A stretch of DNA of 18,338 nt from contig JAGOGU010000005.1 of assembly GCA_017996515.1 (NCBI GenBank), forward strand, positions 1 through 18,338, given 5' to 3'. Shown in pieces: positions 1 to 7,411 of the stretch. A program made the position numbers and the translations under genes. The notes under the pieces are model-generated. The model was not told the origin of the DNA. It worked only from the letters and a program-made list of their open reading frames with translations, and did no database searches. This DNA is from Allobrachymonas sp. (GTDB lineage Bacteria > Pseudomonadota > Gammaproteobacteria > Burkholderiales > Burkholderiaceae_C). The number at the start of each line of letters is the position of its first letter. The stretch's first letter is position 1.

Positions 1-359
1 AGCGTGTGCGTGCCGGGCAGCTCCTGAATCTGGCTGATGGTTTGCGCATCGACCTTGGGCGGGTGGCCGCCCGTCCACAACAGCGCCAGCACCAGAGAGG
101 TGAATTCATGCCCCAGCGGAATGGCGGCAAACTCCAGCTGCTGTTGCGCATCGGGACGCCCCAGGCTGAACGAGGGTTTGCGCGCGCTGTTGCCGTCGAG
201 CCGAAGCGTGATTTGGTCGCTCATGGCGGCAATTTGCTCCAGCAGGCCGCGCATGTCGGCGGAGCTTGCGTCATCGCCCAAGGTAGCGGTGATGGTGATG
301 GGGCGGCGCAGCATGCCCATGTATTGCTGCAATTGGGCGGCCATTTCCTGGTCGAGCAT
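1..359 (-). CDS. ahpF: Alkyl hydroperoxide reductase subunit F, N-terminal part (cut by window edge)
   Basis: The reverse strand reads MLDQEMAAQLQQYMGM from an ATG at 359, and 119 codons are visible before the window ends. The segment PLGHEFTSLVLALLWTGGHP (about residues 87-106) is a hallmark of the N-terminal double-thioredoxin-fold region of AhpF. AhpF is the FAD-dependent NAD(P)H reductase that recycles AhpC in the cytoplasm. Its FAD and NADH domains and the CxxC centre lie outside the window. A good ribosome site, AAAGGA, stands seven bases before the ATG. The gene lies downstream of ahpC on the same strand, the usual order, but 287 bases and a hairpin separate the two, so it may have its own promoter. 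The family call is firm; completeness cannot be judged. Confidence 0.93.
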   Translation of the reverse strand, partial: MLDQEMAAQLQQYMGMLRRPITITATLGDDASSADMRGLLEQIAAMSDQITLRLDGNSARKPSFSLGRPDAQQQLEFAAIPLGHEFTSLVLALLWTGGHPPKVDAQTISQIQELPGTHT

Positions 360-598
360 GGGATTTTCCTTTGGGTGGCGTCACGTCAAATCAAAACGAT
401 ACAGTATTGGCTTCGCCTTGCCGTACTACCTGTGCATTGTTTGCAGCTTGCCGCCTTGTCTCGCTTTGATTGGAAGCGACTGTGGTTGATATTCTTACCT
501 GATGGGGAGCGTAACTCCAGAGCAGGAGCGAATCAGGTGTGAATCGGGTTTGCTGGTTTCAGTTTTCGTGCGAAAAACTCAAAGCAGAAAACGCGAAA

Positions 599-628
599 GC
601 AGTGCCATGCCAACCGGCATGACACTGC
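599..628 (-). terminator. Stem-loop between ahpC and ahpF
   Basis: The arms 599-611 and 616-628 pair at 12 of 13 positions around an AACC loop. Reading on the minus strand, the stem is followed by a T-rich stretch (TTTCGCGTTTT) rather than a clean U-run. It sits 18 bases after the ahpC stop. It could end most ahpC transcripts, or act as a processing or 3'-stabilising hairpin that makes ahpC mRNA more abundant than ahpF mRNA. Confidence 0.6.
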
Positions 629-646
629 GCCTGAATGAGCGTCTGA

Positions 647-1213
647 TTAAATCTTGCCGACCAGATCCAACGAGGGCTTCAGGGTTTTGGCGCCTTCCTG
701 CCATTTGGCGGGGCACACTTCACCGGGGTGGCTGGCCACGTACTGCGCGGCCTTGACTTTGCGCAGCATTTCGCTGGCATCGCGGCCAATGCCGTTGTCG
801 TGGATTTCGCACAGCTTGATTTGGCCTTCGGGGTTGATGAGGAAAGAGCCGCGCAGCGCCAAGCCTTCTTCTTCAATCATCACGCCAAAGTTGCGGGTGA
901 TGGTACCGGTGGGGTCGCCAATCATCACGTACTGCACTTTCTTGATGGCATCCGACGAATCGGCCCAGGCTTTGTGGGCGAAGTGGGTGTCGGTCGAAAC
1001 GGAATACACCTCGACGCCCAGTTGCTTGAACTCTGCGTATTTGTCGGCCAGGTCTTCCAGCTCAGTCGGGCAGACGAACGTGAAATCGGCGGGGTAGAAC
1101 ACAACCAGCGACCATTTGCCTTTGAGGTCTTTGTCGCTAACGGCAAAAAAGCCCTTGCCCGCTTGATACGCTTGGGCGTTGAATGGCAGGATGGTGGTGT
1201 TGATGAGAGACAT
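647..1213 (-). CDS. ahpC: Alkyl hydroperoxide reductase C (peroxiredoxin)
   Basis: This 188-residue typical 2-Cys peroxiredoxin reduces H2O2, organic peroxides and peroxynitrite in the cytoplasm and is itself reduced by AhpF. The peroxidatic cysteine is C48 in [13 protein letters not shown] and the resolving cysteine is C167 in [10 protein letters not shown]. Length and both motifs match the AhpC/Prx1 family. The reading frame opens 19 codons earlier, but I chose the ATG at 1213: it gives the standard MSLINT N-terminus and has AGGAG eight bases upstream. The partner ahpF follows on the same strand. The region upstream has a TATTAT -10 box, and OxyR control would be usual for the family, but I do not see a clean OxyR site. 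Confidence 0.97.
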   Translation of the reverse strand: MSLINTTILPFNAQAYQAGKGFFAVSDKDLKGKWSLVVFYPADFTFVCPTELEDLADKYAEFKQLGVEVYSVSTDTHFAHKAWADSSDAIKKVQYVMIGDPTGTITRNFGVMIEEEGLALRGSFLINPEGQIKLCEIHDNGIGRDASEMLRKVKAAQYVASHPGEVCPAKWQEGAKTLKPSLDLVGKI

Positions 1214-1258
1214 GGTATGGACTCCTGTAGGGGAAAAAATATTGCAACTCAGCGGCAG

Positions 1259-1264
1259 ATAATA
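1259..1264 (-). promoter_or_regulatory. Candidate -10 box of ahpC
   Basis: TATTAT on the minus strand matches the sigma70 -10 consensus at five of six bases and lies about 45 bases upstream of the ahpC start. There is no good -35 hexamer 16-18 bases further upstream, as is common at activator-dependent promoters. ATAG/CTAT-like half-sites occur just upstream (1262-1265 and 1276-1279), but their spacing does not fit the regular 11-base OxyR pattern. Confidence 0.4.
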
Positions 1265-1374
1265 GAACAAAGCCGATAGATGAGAAAAGGCTAGGGATAA
1301 TGGAAAGCATGCCTTTGTCGTGCATGGCGTGCGGGTGGGTACGCGATTCGGATCGACTCTGGTCGATTCAGGTC

Positions 1375-1403
1375 AAAAAAAAGCCAAGGCATGATGCCTT
1401 GGC
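1375..1403 (-). terminator. Strong intrinsic terminator without an obvious gene
   Basis: A perfect nine-base stem (1383-1391 with 1395-1403) encloses a three-base loop. On the minus strand it is followed at once by eight Ts (1375-1382), a textbook rho-independent terminator. On the plus strand the hairpin is followed by C and As, so it works only for leftward transcripts. It lies upstream of the ahpC promoter and so does not end ahpC. No convincing protein gene feeds into it from the right. Confidence 0.8.
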
Positions 1404-1600
1404 CAAAAAAGGATGTGAGAGAGATGGTTTTCGCATCCTGTTGATGCGCAATATGGATGGTGTCGCGCCTCAGCAAGCATATGATGCCCCAGGCGGTAAA
1501 TACAAGGCTGGGCTAGGGATATGTTGCAAGCATTTGTCACAATATGGCGTTATTGTTACGGCAAAAAAGAGGTGGTTTGCGCGCATTTGATCGATGACTT
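1404..1600 (-). ncRNA. Candidate small RNA ending at the 1375-1403 terminator
   Basis: This is inferred only from the strong leftward terminator and the lack of a supported minus-strand gene before it. The right-hand limit is a guess. GTGACA and TTGCAA hexamers near 1520-1540 on the minus strand could serve as -35 elements, but no convincing -10 box is spaced from them. I do not recognise a known RNA family. A 66-codon minus-strand frame (1470-1670) overlaps the region but has no ribosome site. Confidence 0.25.
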
Positions 1601-1812
1601 CAAGCATGGCTGCCATTCGGCAGGCGGCTGGCATGCGGTCCCTCGTAATAGCGTTCGTTCCCGTTAACATCGGGAAACATGCTTTTTACGCAGCCTATTG
1701 TCGTCAGATGATGTGAACTGCATGAGCGGCTACAGAGTAATGTTTGATAAGTGACTGTGTATGTCGGACGATTCAAGCGGGCCGCATGATGGAATCTGAT
1801 AAGGTGCTGCAA
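1405..1812. other. Intergenic stretch before rlmL
   Basis: About 400 bases have no supported protein gene. On the minus strand the part near the terminator may be transcribed as a small RNA. On the plus strand the right part must carry the rlmL promoter, but I cannot point to convincing -35 and -10 boxes. The short open frames on both strands have no ribosome sites and no recognisable protein character. Confidence 0.5.
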
Positions 1813-3144
1813 ATGAATAATCATCTGACGCTGTTTTTGCCCTGCGCCGCCGGGGTGGAAGATTTGCTGGCCAACGAAGTGGCCGCCATTGCTGCCGACC
1901 ACGCGGCCACCGCCAAACTGCAACGTGGCGGCGTGCGGGTGCAAGGCAACTGGCAACTGGCATTGCAGTTGAATCTGCACAGCCGCCTGGCGCAACGTGT
2001 GCTGGTGCAACTGGCATATGCGCCCTATGCCCAGGAAGACGACCTGTATGCCACGGCCAGCGCCGTGCCGTGGGAAGACTGGTTTGGCGTGCAGCAAACC
2101 TTCAAGATCGATATCACGGCACAACGCAGTCCGCTCAAAAGCCTGAACTTTGCGGCTTTGCGCATCAAGGATGCGGTGGCTGACCGCTTTCGTGCCCAAG
2201 TCGGCAGCCGCCCCAGCGTGGATACGCATCGGCCCGGCGTGCGCATCCATGCGCATCTGGATGCGCAGCATTTCACGCTGTATATCGACACATCGGGCGA
2301 GCCCCTATTCAAACGCGGCTGGCGCGAAGACAAAGGCGACGCCCCGCTGAAAGAAACCCTGGCCGCCGCCATGCTGGCGGCTTGCGGTTGGCAGCCGCAC
2401 AGCGGCATGCCGTTGTACGATCCTTGCTGCGGCAGCGGCACCATTGCCATTGAAGCGGCGCAAATGGCTTGCCGCATGGCGCCGGGCAGACTGCGCCGCT
2501 TTGCATTCGAGCGCCTGCTGCCGTACCAGCCTGCGCAGTGGCAGCAACTGCTGCAAGCCGCGCGCGACGCTGAAGTCACGCCGCCAGCCATCACCGTGTT
2601 TGGCAGCGATGTGGCCCACCGCATGGTGGACTTTGCCCAGCGCAATGCCGAGCGCGCTGGCGTGGCGCATGCCGTGAACTTTCGCGGTGGCGACGCTTTG
2701 CAGCGGATGCCGCCTACGACCGAGCCGGGCATTCTGCTGCTGAACCCGCCGTATGGCGAGCGCATTGCCGCCGCGGGTGTGGCCGGGCAGGATGCCGCCA
2801 CACGCGCGCAGCAGCGGCAGCAGGCCCGAACGGGCGGGCGCGAAAAAGCCATCGTAGCGACCACGGCAGAAGAAAGTAGCTCCAGCGATTTTTTCGAGCG
2901 TTTGGCCAGCCACTGGAAGAAAAACTATACGGGCTGGACGGCCTGGATTCTCAGCCCCGACATGAGCCTGCCCCGGCGCATGCGCCTGCAGGCTGCGCGG
3001 CGCGTGCCGATGTGGAACGGCCCGTTGGAATGCCGTCTGTTCCGCTTCGATATGGTCAGCGGCCGCTTGGTGAAAGATGCTGCAAGTGGCCAGGCTGGAC
3101 ACGATGCGGCCAATGGATCCAAACATGGGCCGGGATCGGAATGA
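1813..3144 (+). CDS. rlmL: THUMP-domain class I RNA methyltransferase, RlmL-like
   Basis: This 443-residue protein has an N-terminal THUMP-type RNA-binding region (about residues 5-160) and a Rossmann methyltransferase domain. The SAM-binding motif is DPCCGSGTIAIEAA (203-216) and the catalytic motif is NPPYGERI (311-318), as in N2-guanine rRNA methyltransferases. It resembles the RlmL half of the E. coli RlmKL fusion, which makes m2G2445 in 23S rRNA; no RlmK half is present. The segment at about 319-357 after the catalytic motif is long, low in complexity and rich in Q, A and S. I chose the ATG at 1813 because AAGG stands eight bases before it and the protein then begins just ahead of the conserved region; the frame itself opens at 1744. 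The exact rRNA target is inferred. It may head a unit with the next two genes. Confidence 0.85.
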   Translation: MNNHLTLFLPCAAGVEDLLANEVAAIAADHAATAKLQRGGVRVQGNWQLALQLNLHSRLAQRVLVQLAYAPYAQEDDLYATASAVPWEDWFGVQQTFKIDITAQRSPLKSLNFAALRIKDAVADRFRAQVGSRPSVDTHRPGVRIHAHLDAQHFTLYIDTSGEPLFKRGWREDKGDAPLKETLAAAMLAACGWQPHSGMPLYDPCCGSGTIAIEAAQMACRMAPGRLRRFAFERLLPYQPAQWQQLLQAARDAEVTPPAITVFGSDVAHRMVDFAQRNAERAGVAHAVNFRGGDALQRMPPTTEPGILLLNPPYGERIAAAGVAGQDAATRAQQRQQARTGGREKAIVATTAEESSSSDFFERLASHWKKNYTGWTAWILSPDMSLPRRMRLQAARRVPMWNGPLECRLFRFDMVSGRLVKDAASGQAGHDAANGSKHGPGSE

Positions 3145-3157
3145 CGGGCGCGGCGCC

Positions 3158-4354
3158 ATGAATGGGCGTGCGGGGTTAACGCTGCTGTTGGCGTTCATGA
3201 CGGCTGGGCTATTGACGGCCTGCCTGCGCGAGAACGAGGTGCAACAGCAGCAGACGAAGGCGTTGCTGTACAGCGGGGTGGCAACCGGTATGCGGCACAA
3301 CACCTTGATGGATGCTGCCTTTGGTTCCGAAAACGAATGGGTGGGGGCGGATGGCGTGTATTGGCAGGTGGTGCTGCCTTTGCCGCAGCCTCCCTCGCAA
3401 GGGCTGGATCCAGCATCGGCCGCCATGCCTGCCGAACGCATCGAAAACCGTCTGATGGCCGTGCGCCCGCGTGAGGCGGTGCGGCTCAATGAAACACACA
3501 TGGCGCTGGTGGTCGAGTCAGAAGCCTTGTCCACCGTGCAGGCGCAGGGTGGGTTGCCTGCCGCATCAGCAGAACGGGCTGTGGCAACCCCTGGCCAGAT
3601 AGCCGGGCGCGCCGGGGTACCTGCGCATATTGGCGTGATTTTTTTCCAGGCACAAATGGATGATGCAACAGCGCCTGGCAGCGGCAAAGCAGAGCCCGGG
3701 CAGGAAAAATGGCATGCTGTGCGTATGGTGCCGCACGTGGACTATCTGCTGCCCCAGCCCATGCCGCCCGAAGTGCAGGTCTACAAGCTGGATGCCAGCC
3801 GCTATTTGGTCACGTACACGCAAACCAACTGCCAAGCGGGAGCGTGCAGCCGGTGGCTCAAGGGCTATTTGTTGCAGCCCGATGCCATGAGCGATGTTTT
3901 TTCCATCCGCCTGGCCGCCAGCAATGTGCAGCAGCACGCCGATTGCCGCGCGCGTCTGGGTCTTGCGGCCGCAACGAAGGCAGGCACAGCCACGTCGGGG
4001 TTGACGGCTATCGAAAAAGATTTGTACGCCTACGCCGCCGATGCGCAGGCCGGCCAGCCATCTGTTGCCAGCGCTGCCGAAGCAAGCGTTGCCAAAGAGG
4101 TATCGCATGCAGCATCAGATGCCAACTCGAAGGCGGCCGCACATGCCTGTTATCTGGTGAGCGGCGAGGTGCACCTCATCTCGCGCGCACGGGCCGAAAC
4201 GGCTGATGTGCACATCCGCTACAGCGGCGCGCGCTCGGATGCAGCGGGCAAGCTGCACCGCATTGCGCAAACGCAGCGATTTCGTTTGCAGGAGCGCTCC
4301 ATGATCCAAGTTGGGGGCGACGCTGTCCCGTTTGTGGATGGGCAGGACAAGTGA
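3158..4354 (+). CDS. Putative lipoprotein of unknown function
   Basis: I do not recognise this family. From the ATG at 3158 the protein has 398 residues and begins with an Arg-containing n-region, a hydrophobic stretch and the lipobox L-T-A-C, with the lipidated cysteine at C22. It should therefore be exported and anchored in a membrane, probably the outer one. The mature part has no membrane segment; an Ala/Ser-rich linker lies at about 290-340, and a C-terminal part carries HACYLVSGEVHLI. The frame is open from 3077, and in-frame ATGs at 3113 and 3125 could lengthen the n-region and overlap rlmL; no ribosome site is good enough to decide. The next gene overlaps the stop codon, so the two are translationally coupled. 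Confidence 0.7.
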   Translation: MNGRAGLTLLLAFMTAGLLTACLRENEVQQQQTKALLYSGVATGMRHNTLMDAAFGSENEWVGADGVYWQVVLPLPQPPSQGLDPASAAMPAERIENRLMAVRPREAVRLNETHMALVVESEALSTVQAQGGLPAASAERAVATPGQIAGRAGVPAHIGVIFFQAQMDDATAPGSGKAEPGQEKWHAVRMVPHVDYLLPQPMPPEVQVYKLDASRYLVTYTQTNCQAGACSRWLKGYLLQPDAMSDVFSIRLAASNVQQHADCRARLGLAAATKAGTATSGLTAIEKDLYAYAADAQAGQPSVASAAEASVAKEVSHAASDANSKAAAHACYLVSGEVHLISRARAETADVHIRYSGARSDAAGKLHRIAQTQRFRLQERSMIQVGGDAVPFVDGQDK

Positions 4355-4812
4355 TGCTGTTGGTCGTGCTTGACACCAATATCGCGTTGGACGTGCTCCT
4401 GTTTCAGGAGCCGCAGGCCGAGCCGTTGCGCGCCGCCTTGCAGGCAGGGCACGTGCGTTGGCTGGCTACGGCGCGCATGCGCGAAGAATTGCAGCGGGTG
4501 CTGGCGTACCCCCATATCGCTGCGCGCATGCAGTTTTACCAGCGTACCGCGCCGCACATCATGGCGCAATACGACGAGTGGACGGTGGCGGTGGAAGCCG
4601 CCCCGCGCTGCGCCTATGTCTGCAAGGATGCCGATGACCAGTGCTTTATCGACCTGGCAGCGGCGCATGGCGCCGTGCTGTTGAGCAAAGACGCCCAGGT
4701 GCTCAAACTGCGCAAGCGCTTGGCGCGGCAAGGGGTGGTGGTGAGCCGTAGCTTTCCACCGCCCGATGCGGCGGATACGGCGTCTGCCGCTGCGGGGCTG
4801 GCCGTGGTGTAA
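4354..4812 (+). CDS. PIN-domain protein, putative ribonuclease (TA-toxin-like, no antitoxin seen)
   Basis: This 152-residue protein is a compact PIN domain, a fold of Mg-dependent RNA nucleases. Acidic residues sit where the family needs them: D7 in VLDTNIALD, E45/E46 in MREELQRV, the D-A-D-D cluster near residues 92-95 in CKDADDQCFIDLA, and D112 in LLSKDAQVL. It fits the family often annotated as 'putative toxin-antitoxin system toxin component, PIN family'. The ATG shares a base with the TGA of the lipoprotein gene, and AGGA lies six bases upstream; a GTG at 4351 is possible. No small antitoxin gene lies on either side, so a toxin role is doubtful. A housekeeping RNA-processing role is as likely, given rlmL two genes upstream. 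Confidence 0.8.
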   Translation: MLLVVLDTNIALDVLLFQEPQAEPLRAALQAGHVRWLATARMREELQRVLAYPHIAARMQFYQRTAPHIMAQYDEWTVAVEAAPRCAYVCKDADDQCFIDLAAAHGAVLLSKDAQVLKLRKRLARQGVVVSRSFPPPDAADTASAAAGLAVV

Positions 4813-4896
4813 AACCGCTATCTACCAACGACCGTTGCGGCGCGGTGATGGAATGCAGCGTGCAACAGTCTCGTCGATGCGCAGCTCAGCGCCCAA

Positions 4897-5994
4897 TCAG
4901 CGGTTGAAGCCGGACGCCTGCACGCCCTGTACCAGCCAATTCATCTTCAGAATTTGCGCATCGCTCAGGGTTTTGCCTGCGGGCAATACCAGTTTGCCGT
5001 TCTGGTCGTGCAGCGGGCCGGTGAACGGGTGCAGGCGGCCTGCGGCAATATCGGCCTGGCGCGCCAACACTTCCTGCCGAACGGCTGCGGGCACTTGGGG
5101 GCCAAAGTGATCCACGCGAATCGCGCCCTGCTTCATGCCCAGCCACACATCCTGGCTTTTCCACTGACCGGCTTGCAGCGCGCGAATGCGGCTGGCTTCG
5201 TAGTCGCCCCAATGGTGGGTCACGGCCACGATTTGAGCGGTGGGCGCGAACTTGCGCATGTCGGAATGGTAGGCCACCACGTACTTGCCGCGCTCTTGCA
5301 CCGCAACCGGCACGGCGGTAGAGCCGGTGTGAAAGGCCAGCACATCGGCGCCTTGATCCATCAGCAACATGGTGGCATCGCGTTCGCGCGCGGGGTTGAA
5401 CCATTCATTCAGCCAGATCACGCGCACCTGCGCCTTGGGATTGACCGAGCGCAGTCCCAGCGCAAAGGCATTGATGCCTTGCAGTACCTCGGGAATGGGA
5501 AAGCCCGCCACGTAACCCACGGTTGGGCTTTTACTCATGCGCCCTGCCGCCACACCGGCCAGATAGCGCCCTTCGTAATAGCGGGCATTGGCGGTAGCGA
5601 CATTGGGCGCACGCTTGAGGCCGGTGAGTACCTCGAATTTCACGTTGGGAAAATCGCGCGCCACCTTCATGGCAGGTTCCATATAGCCAAAGCTGGTGGT
5701 AAAGATGATCTGGTTGCCCTGGCTGGCCAAATCGCGCAGCACGCGCTCGGCATCAGGCCCTTCGGGCACGTTGGCCACATGCGTGGTCTGCACGCGGTTG
5801 CCGAACTGCTTGTTCACCTGCTGGCGCGCCAGCTCGTGCTGGTACGTCCAGCCCGCTTCGGTAATGGGCGACATGTAGATCCATGCCGCTTTGGTTGCGG
5901 GTTGTGCGGTGGAAGATGCGGGGGTGGCGGGCGCTGCGACGGCAGCCGTGAAAGCAAAAGCGGCCACGAGCGTGGCTGCGAGGTTTTTGTACAT
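4897..5994 (-). CDS. BMP-family substrate-binding lipoprotein-like protein (ABC transporter type)
   Basis: The 365-residue protein has a signal peptide (hydrophobic residues about 5-20, probable cleavage after AVA) and the body of a basic membrane protein (BMP/Med) family binding protein: KAAWIYMSPITEAGWTYQHE at the start of the mature domain, ASQGNQIIFTTSFGYMEP in the middle, then YYEGRYLAGVAAGRMSK and VGYVAGFPIPEV. Such proteins bind nucleosides or related ligands in the periplasm for an ABC importer. The signal peptide lacks a lipobox cysteine, so it is probably soluble. No permease or ATPase gene is nearby. AGAGGA stands close before the ATG, and a TATACT box (6076-6081, minus) may be the -10, though its -35 is poor. 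The ligand is unknown. Confidence 0.88.
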   Translation of the reverse strand: MYKNLAATLVAAFAFTAAVAAPATPASSTAQPATKAAWIYMSPITEAGWTYQHELARQQVNKQFGNRVQTTHVANVPEGPDAERVLRDLASQGNQIIFTTSFGYMEPAMKVARDFPNVKFEVLTGLKRAPNVATANARYYEGRYLAGVAAGRMSKSPTVGYVAGFPIPEVLQGINAFALGLRSVNPKAQVRVIWLNEWFNPARERDATMLLMDQGADVLAFHTGSTAVPVAVQERGKYVVAYHSDMRKFAPTAQIVAVTHHWGDYEASRIRALQAGQWKSQDVWLGMKQGAIRVDHFGPQVPAAVRQEVLARQADIAAGRLHPFTGPLHDQNGKLVLPAGKTLSDAQILKMNWLVQGVQASGFNR

Positions 5995-6234
5995 GGTGTT
6001 CCTCTACATGGCTCCAAAGGGGATAAAGGCTGCCGGTTGGAGCGAAACGGGCAGCGCTCAAGGTTAAGGGATGGCAGTATAGGCAATAAAAGTACCCGCC
6101 GAGAATGAAGGCCATTGAAAGGCGGTGGGACACAAAAGATGGGTTGCGGTATGCTGACCCTATTCGCTGGCAAGCGCGTGGCCGCCTGATATAGGCATCA
6201 TCGCTTGATTGCACGCAGCCAGAAGAAAGACTCC

Positions 6235-7362
6235 ATGCTGAAAATCACCCTTGTTTCCCTGAAGTGGCTGCTGATATTTGTTGTTTTACTGGCCGCAGGA
6301 ACTTATCTTTTTATCCGTTTCCATCCGGTTTTTGGTGGTCAGCCTGATGCGCAGAGCATGGCCAAAATTCGGCAGTCACCTCATTTCAACGGCGAAGTGT
6401 TTGTCAATCTGGAGCCGACCGAAATTCAGCTCAGCGACGGCGACAACACCGAAAAGCCCAGCATCATCGGTTGGCTGTCATCCGTCACCAACCCGCCGGC
6501 AGGCAAGCACCCTGCGGAGCCTGTGCCAACCTTGCCGCTGGACAATGCTGCTTTGAAAAACGATCGTTTTGTCTGGCTGGGGCATTCCACCCTGCTGTTC
6601 AAACTGGCAAACAAAACCCTGTTGCTGGACCCCGTGTTCAACCGCGCCTCGCCCATCTTTCTGGGCGGCGCGCCATTTGCCATGACGCATACGTACACCG
6701 TTGGCGAACTGCCGCCAATCGATGCCGTGCTGATCTCGCACGACCACTACGACCATCTGGACTATCGGGCGATACAAGAACTGGACAGCAAAACGGGGCA
6801 TTTTTACGTGTCGCTGGGTGTCAAGGCGCATTTACAGCGTTGGGGCGTGGCAGACAGCAAAATCACCGAGATGGATTGGCACGAGCAGGCGCAGTTCGGC
6901 GACTTGCGCTTGACACTGGCGCCCGCGCGCCACTTCAGCGGCCGCACTTTGCATAACCGCAACTCTACGCTGTGGGGCGCATGGATTGTTCGGTCGGCAA
7001 ATTTATCCCTTTTCTTCAATGGCGACAGCGGATACGGCAAGCACTTTGCCATGATTGGCGAGCGATACGGCCCGTTTGATGTGGCATTCATGGAAAACGG
7101 CGCATACAACCCCAAGGGCTGGCCGCTCGTCCACATGACGCCGGAACAATCCGCACAGGCTGCTGCCGACATTCGCACCAAGGTCGCCGTGCCCATTCAC
7201 TGGGGCAAATTCGATCTGGCGTACCACACCTGGAAAGATCCCATCCAGCGCTTTCTGCAAGCCGCCGCCAACCAACCCTACCAAACGGCCACGCCGCAAA
7301 TCGGGCAGGTGTTCGATCTGCAAAACTTGCCCCAGGGCAAGTGGTGGGAGAGTGTGAAGTAA
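6235..7362 (+). CDS. Membrane-anchored MBL-fold metal hydrolase (RomA / NAPE-PLD-like)
   Basis: The 375-residue protein starts with one hydrophobic segment (about residues 5-27), followed by a metallo-beta-lactamase-fold domain. Metal ligands visible are H117 in WLGHST, the H-x-H-x-D-H core SHDHYDHLD (H169, H171, D173, H174), H233 in ARHFSGR, D264 in FNGDSGYG and H322 in HWGKF. This pattern matches the RomA/UlaG/NAPE-phospholipase D branch, whose members hydrolyse phosphodiester or lactone bonds. The N-terminal segment would anchor it in the inner membrane, with the domain probably outside. A TTG at 6205 is an alternative start; the ATG at 6235, after a purine-rich AAGAAAGA, puts the anchor at the N-terminus. 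The substrate is unknown. The gene is divergent from the BMP gene. Confidence 0.85.
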   Translation: MLKITLVSLKWLLIFVVLLAAGTYLFIRFHPVFGGQPDAQSMAKIRQSPHFNGEVFVNLEPTEIQLSDGDNTEKPSIIGWLSSVTNPPAGKHPAEPVPTLPLDNAALKNDRFVWLGHSTLLFKLANKTLLLDPVFNRASPIFLGGAPFAMTHTYTVGELPPIDAVLISHDHYDHLDYRAIQELDSKTGHFYVSLGVKAHLQRWGVADSKITEMDWHEQAQFGDLRLTLAPARHFSGRTLHNRNSTLWGAWIVRSANLSLFFNGDSGYGKHFAMIGERYGPFDVAFMENGAYNPKGWPLVHMTPEQSAQAAADIRTKVAVPIHWGKFDLAYHTWKDPIQRFLQAAANQPYQTATPQIGQVFDLQNLPQGKWWESVK

Positions 7363-7411
7363 GCGAAACGCTCAACGGCATGTGGCTTGCGCTAGGAAAG
7401 TGCCGCGTCGC

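Noticed and set aside
1259..1290. A possible OxyR site upstream of ahpC
   Set aside because: ATAG/CTAT-like half-sites are present but not in the required 11-base phase, so I did not call the site.
1300..1590. A 96-codon plus-strand frame across the ahpC-rlmL gap
   Set aside because: It runs through the terminator hairpin on the other strand, lacks a ribosome site and has no protein-like features.
1470..1670. A 66-codon minus-strand frame ending 65 bases before the orphan terminator
   Set aside because: No ribosome site precedes its ATG and the protein has no recognisable pattern. The terminator alone does not justify calling it.
2305..3687. A 460-codon minus-strand frame opposite rlmL and the lipoprotein gene
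   Set aside because: It is an antisense shadow of GC-rich coding sequence; its product is rich in Arg, Ala, Cys and Ser and spans two real genes.
4354..4812. A complete toxin-antitoxin module around the PIN gene
   Set aside because: The upstream neighbour is a lipoprotein and the downstream region has no small antitoxin-like frame on either strand.
4954..6108. A 384-codon plus-strand frame opposite the BMP gene
   Set aside because: It is the antisense shadow of a clear BMP-family protein; its product is unusually rich in His and Gly.
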